Assembly: GCA_019694555.1 (NCBI GenBank) | Contig: JAIBBS010000018.1 | Location: 1 to 64,000 of the forward strand | DNA from: Nannocystaceae bacterium | Lineage (GTDB): Bacteria > Myxococcota_A > Polyangia > Nannocystales > Nannocystaceae | Length of the DNA: 64,000 nucleotides | Direction: 5' to 3' | Shown here: piece after piece, positions 63,401 to 64,000 of the stretch | Layout: every line of letters starts with the position of its first letter | Position numbering within the stretch: the first letter of the stretch is position 1 | Notes under the pieces: model-generated | Database searches by the model: none | What the model was told of the DNA's origin: nothing | What the model saw: the letters and a program-made list of their open reading frames with translations, nothing else | Position numbers and translations under genes: made by a program

Positions 63401-63491
63401 GGCGTTGCCGCAGCCGCTGGTGCCGGCGTTCGCGCGTCGGCGCTCCGATCTGCAGGCGTGGCTGCGCGAGCGCCCCGAGTCCGCGCGCTGA
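60486..63491 (+). CDS. Transmembrane Ser/Thr protein kinase with TPR repeats
   Basis: The protein is 1001 residues from GTG 60486 (GTGA overlap). The kinase domain (~50-315) has LLGRGGMGTVF, Lys81 in VAIKVH, HRDFKPDN, DFGLA and a GTPAYVAPEQ activation segment, so it is predicted active. One TM helix (WLLAAGMAAVTAAIAAVAV, ~325-343) separates it from a periplasmic part with several Cys (PRCEEDP, IACESA, RLDCLDGD) and TPR-like repeats to the C-terminus. This is a typical Pkn-type myxobacterial sensor kinase. It is the third gene of a coupled set with asparaginase and the redoxin lipoprotein. Confidence 0.92.
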   Translation: MIDPNATTLPPELPPSHEESTDSLLREVAATPAVSPVAAYTLRPGVVLAGRYRIESLLGRGGMGTVFRALDTRLGRPVAIKVHHGRASALERLRQEARALAQLSHPNVVTVLEVGSVDGSPFVVMEFVDGANARQWRDAGERSWQEIVALYREAGLGLAAAHRVGLVHRDFKPDNVLVGHDGRPRVADFGLANLRGITVADDAHAPTAGDAATLTHHGAFVGTPAYVAPEQILDSRVDARADQFSFCASLFEAIYDELPFPAQNPRAMIDRILVGDLVRPVSPTRAPRWLADVLARGLSRRPDERFADMDALLAALRGPRRRPRWLLAAGMAAVTAAIAAVAVPRDERDPRCEEDPLAALDPARRDVTAWVEASGDADLAQGWQRASTAIGSHAERWREAFAIACESAAPRRSPGFDAQLRRLDCLDGDRVQVESLLAELRPGEGAALLAMIDEVVNLSDPMSCVTVDDTAAGTAPTEELRGEAKAIEASIAVVQARIAAGARAAALSLADELVARANALGDEGLLAQAFLLRGRARLVGGVHVDGEADVLDAVRIAERISRPRVVLEGSLLLALAAINARDDLRTAERWLETGRGAVRRWPQDADVAAAIIAHEAFVRASLGDQAAADRLIEEASRMVAAADLGPDAEVLLEEQQARVWSFRNDLGRALEHAQRGLALAREAYGPVHIRVGTMQLSICGIYDTAGNYLEARTACRGAVETLRRTTEPRDRYLLTATSALASLESIVGNPTAALELYDGLREVMARETTDPAFEQHISSSRGLTLLDLERYDEAYAELSRALALNAQLAPDLGNDGRGELLNLALIERIRGRVDEAAVLLQRARKLQDALGREDAKGADLLLAEGELAILQGRLDEAEARLVAAVAGYETLYAADDPVQGWPQLALGRVELQRRRPDRALPHLERAAAAFASDQISVGDRAEVGRLHAEALWQGGDRSRARAVAQAALAELEALPQPLVPAFARRRSDLQAWLRERPESAR

Positions 63492-63632
63492 CAAGGGCGG
63501 CCGGAGGTGGACCCAAGCGGGCACCCGCGCGGCGGCCACGCCTTTCGAGCGCGGCTTTGGGCGGCCGCGGCCCCGCTGCGCGCCGGAATCTTCCCCCCGG
63601 GCCAGACGTGGGCTAAGCACGACGGGTCGGTC

Positions 63633-64000
63633 ATGCGGGTCGGACTCGGAATCGTCGCGCTCTCGTTGTTGGCCGCCTGCGATCGCCAGGGCGAGGCGCG
63701 GGCCACGTCGCGCACCGAGGCAGGGGCGAAGGTCGCTGCCGCGGGCGCGCGCGAGCCGGGTCCCGCGACCGCGACCGGCAAGCCCGCGGTGCTGGCCGAC
63801 GGCACGGCCGCGCCGGAGCAGCCGGCCGAGGCGCCGCCACCGGAGGCACCCGGCGACGATCGTCCCGACGAGCCGCCGCCGGAGGAGCCCGCACCGCCGG
63901 AGGCACCGGCCGACTACGGCGTGATCAAGCCGTCGATGCCCGCGCCCGAACCCGAGGCGCTCACGCACTACGCGTTGGCGGGCTACGAGGTCGTCGCGAT
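63633..64000 (+). CDS. Pro/Ala-rich lipoprotein (3' truncated by window)
   Basis: The frame starts at ATG 63633 and runs off the right edge after 122 codons. A signal peptide ends in SLLAAC (lipobox, Cys16). The visible mature part is dominated by Ala/Pro/Glu (PPPEAPGD, EEPAPPEAP), then becomes more ordered at YGVIKPSMPAPEPEALTHYALAGYEVVA. The function cannot be judged. It is 141 bp after the kinase, so a separate promoter is possible. Confidence 0.75.
   Translation, partial: MRVGLGIVALSLLAACDRQGEARATSRTEAGAKVAAAGAREPGPATATGKPAVLADGTAAPEQPAEAPPPEAPGDDRPDEPPPEEPAPPEAPADYGVIKPSMPAPEPEALTHYALAGYEVVA

Noticed and set aside
60588-63968. Reverse-strand open frame of ~1126 codons across the second kinase
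   Set aside because: It is a composition-driven shadow of the forward kinase, with no start signals or domains.

Overview
This 64 kb window is very GC-rich chromosomal DNA of bacterial type with dense coding and many 4-nt start/stop overlaps. The organism is probably a myxobacterium, perhaps of the Nannocystis suborder. That is an inference from three things: many lipoproteins in which the lipobox Cys is followed by a Ser/Thr/Gly/Asp-rich linker, two very large Ser/Thr kinases fused to ATPase and/or TPR modules, and an ECF sigma/FecR-TPR unit. No rRNA, tRNA, CRISPR array, insertion sequence or phage gene was seen.

The central theme is a type II (dissociated) polyene pathway of the aryl-polyene (APE)/flexirubin kind, split into two blocks. 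Block A has two arms. The forward arm (7.05-17.9 kb) reads: MMPL/RND exporter, DUF3261 lipoprotein, a VOC protein with a histone-H1-like tail, ketosynthase, Cys-less chain-length factor, hotdog dehydratase, ketoreductase, second ketosynthase, flavin halogenase-like enzyme, YceI-like protein, GNAT. The facing reverse arm (25.3-17.9 kb) reads: sulfotransferase, metallophosphatase, AcpS-type phosphopantetheinyl transferase, small membrane protein, acyl-ACP ligase fused to a dehydratase, second flavin halogenase-like enzyme, aldehyde dehydrogenase. Block B (58.7-53.5 kb, reverse) reads: third ketosynthase, 1-acyl-glycerol-phosphate-type acyltransferase, DUF membrane protein, tiny membrane protein, two acyl carrier proteins, family-2 glycosyltransferase, LpxL-type acyltransferase. 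Neither block is complete alone: A has no acyl carrier protein, and B has no reductase, dehydratase, ligase or phosphopantetheinyl transferase.

About 28 kb of other genes lies between the blocks. From 25.3 to 44 kb there is a run of secreted lipoproteins, several with c-type heme or heme-like motifs and one with a truncated-hemoglobin domain. This run also holds a kinase-ATPase-TPR signalling protein, two SpoIIAA/STAS-like proteins, a polytopic membrane protein and a tandem pair of Cys-rich paralogues. From 44 to 53 kb there is a thioesterase and SPFH lipoprotein pair, a VIT-vWA-TPR lipoprotein, a beta-propeller lipoprotein, a FecR-TPR protein, an ECF sigma factor and a probable envelope protein.

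The left end holds the tail of an SMC/RecN-like ATPase, a Ser/Ala-repeat lipoprotein, two paralogous lipoproteins flanking a cytochrome P450, and a Na+/solute symporter. The right end has a translationally coupled asparaginase, thioredoxin-like lipoprotein and transmembrane kinase-TPR set, followed by a truncated Pro-rich lipoprotein.
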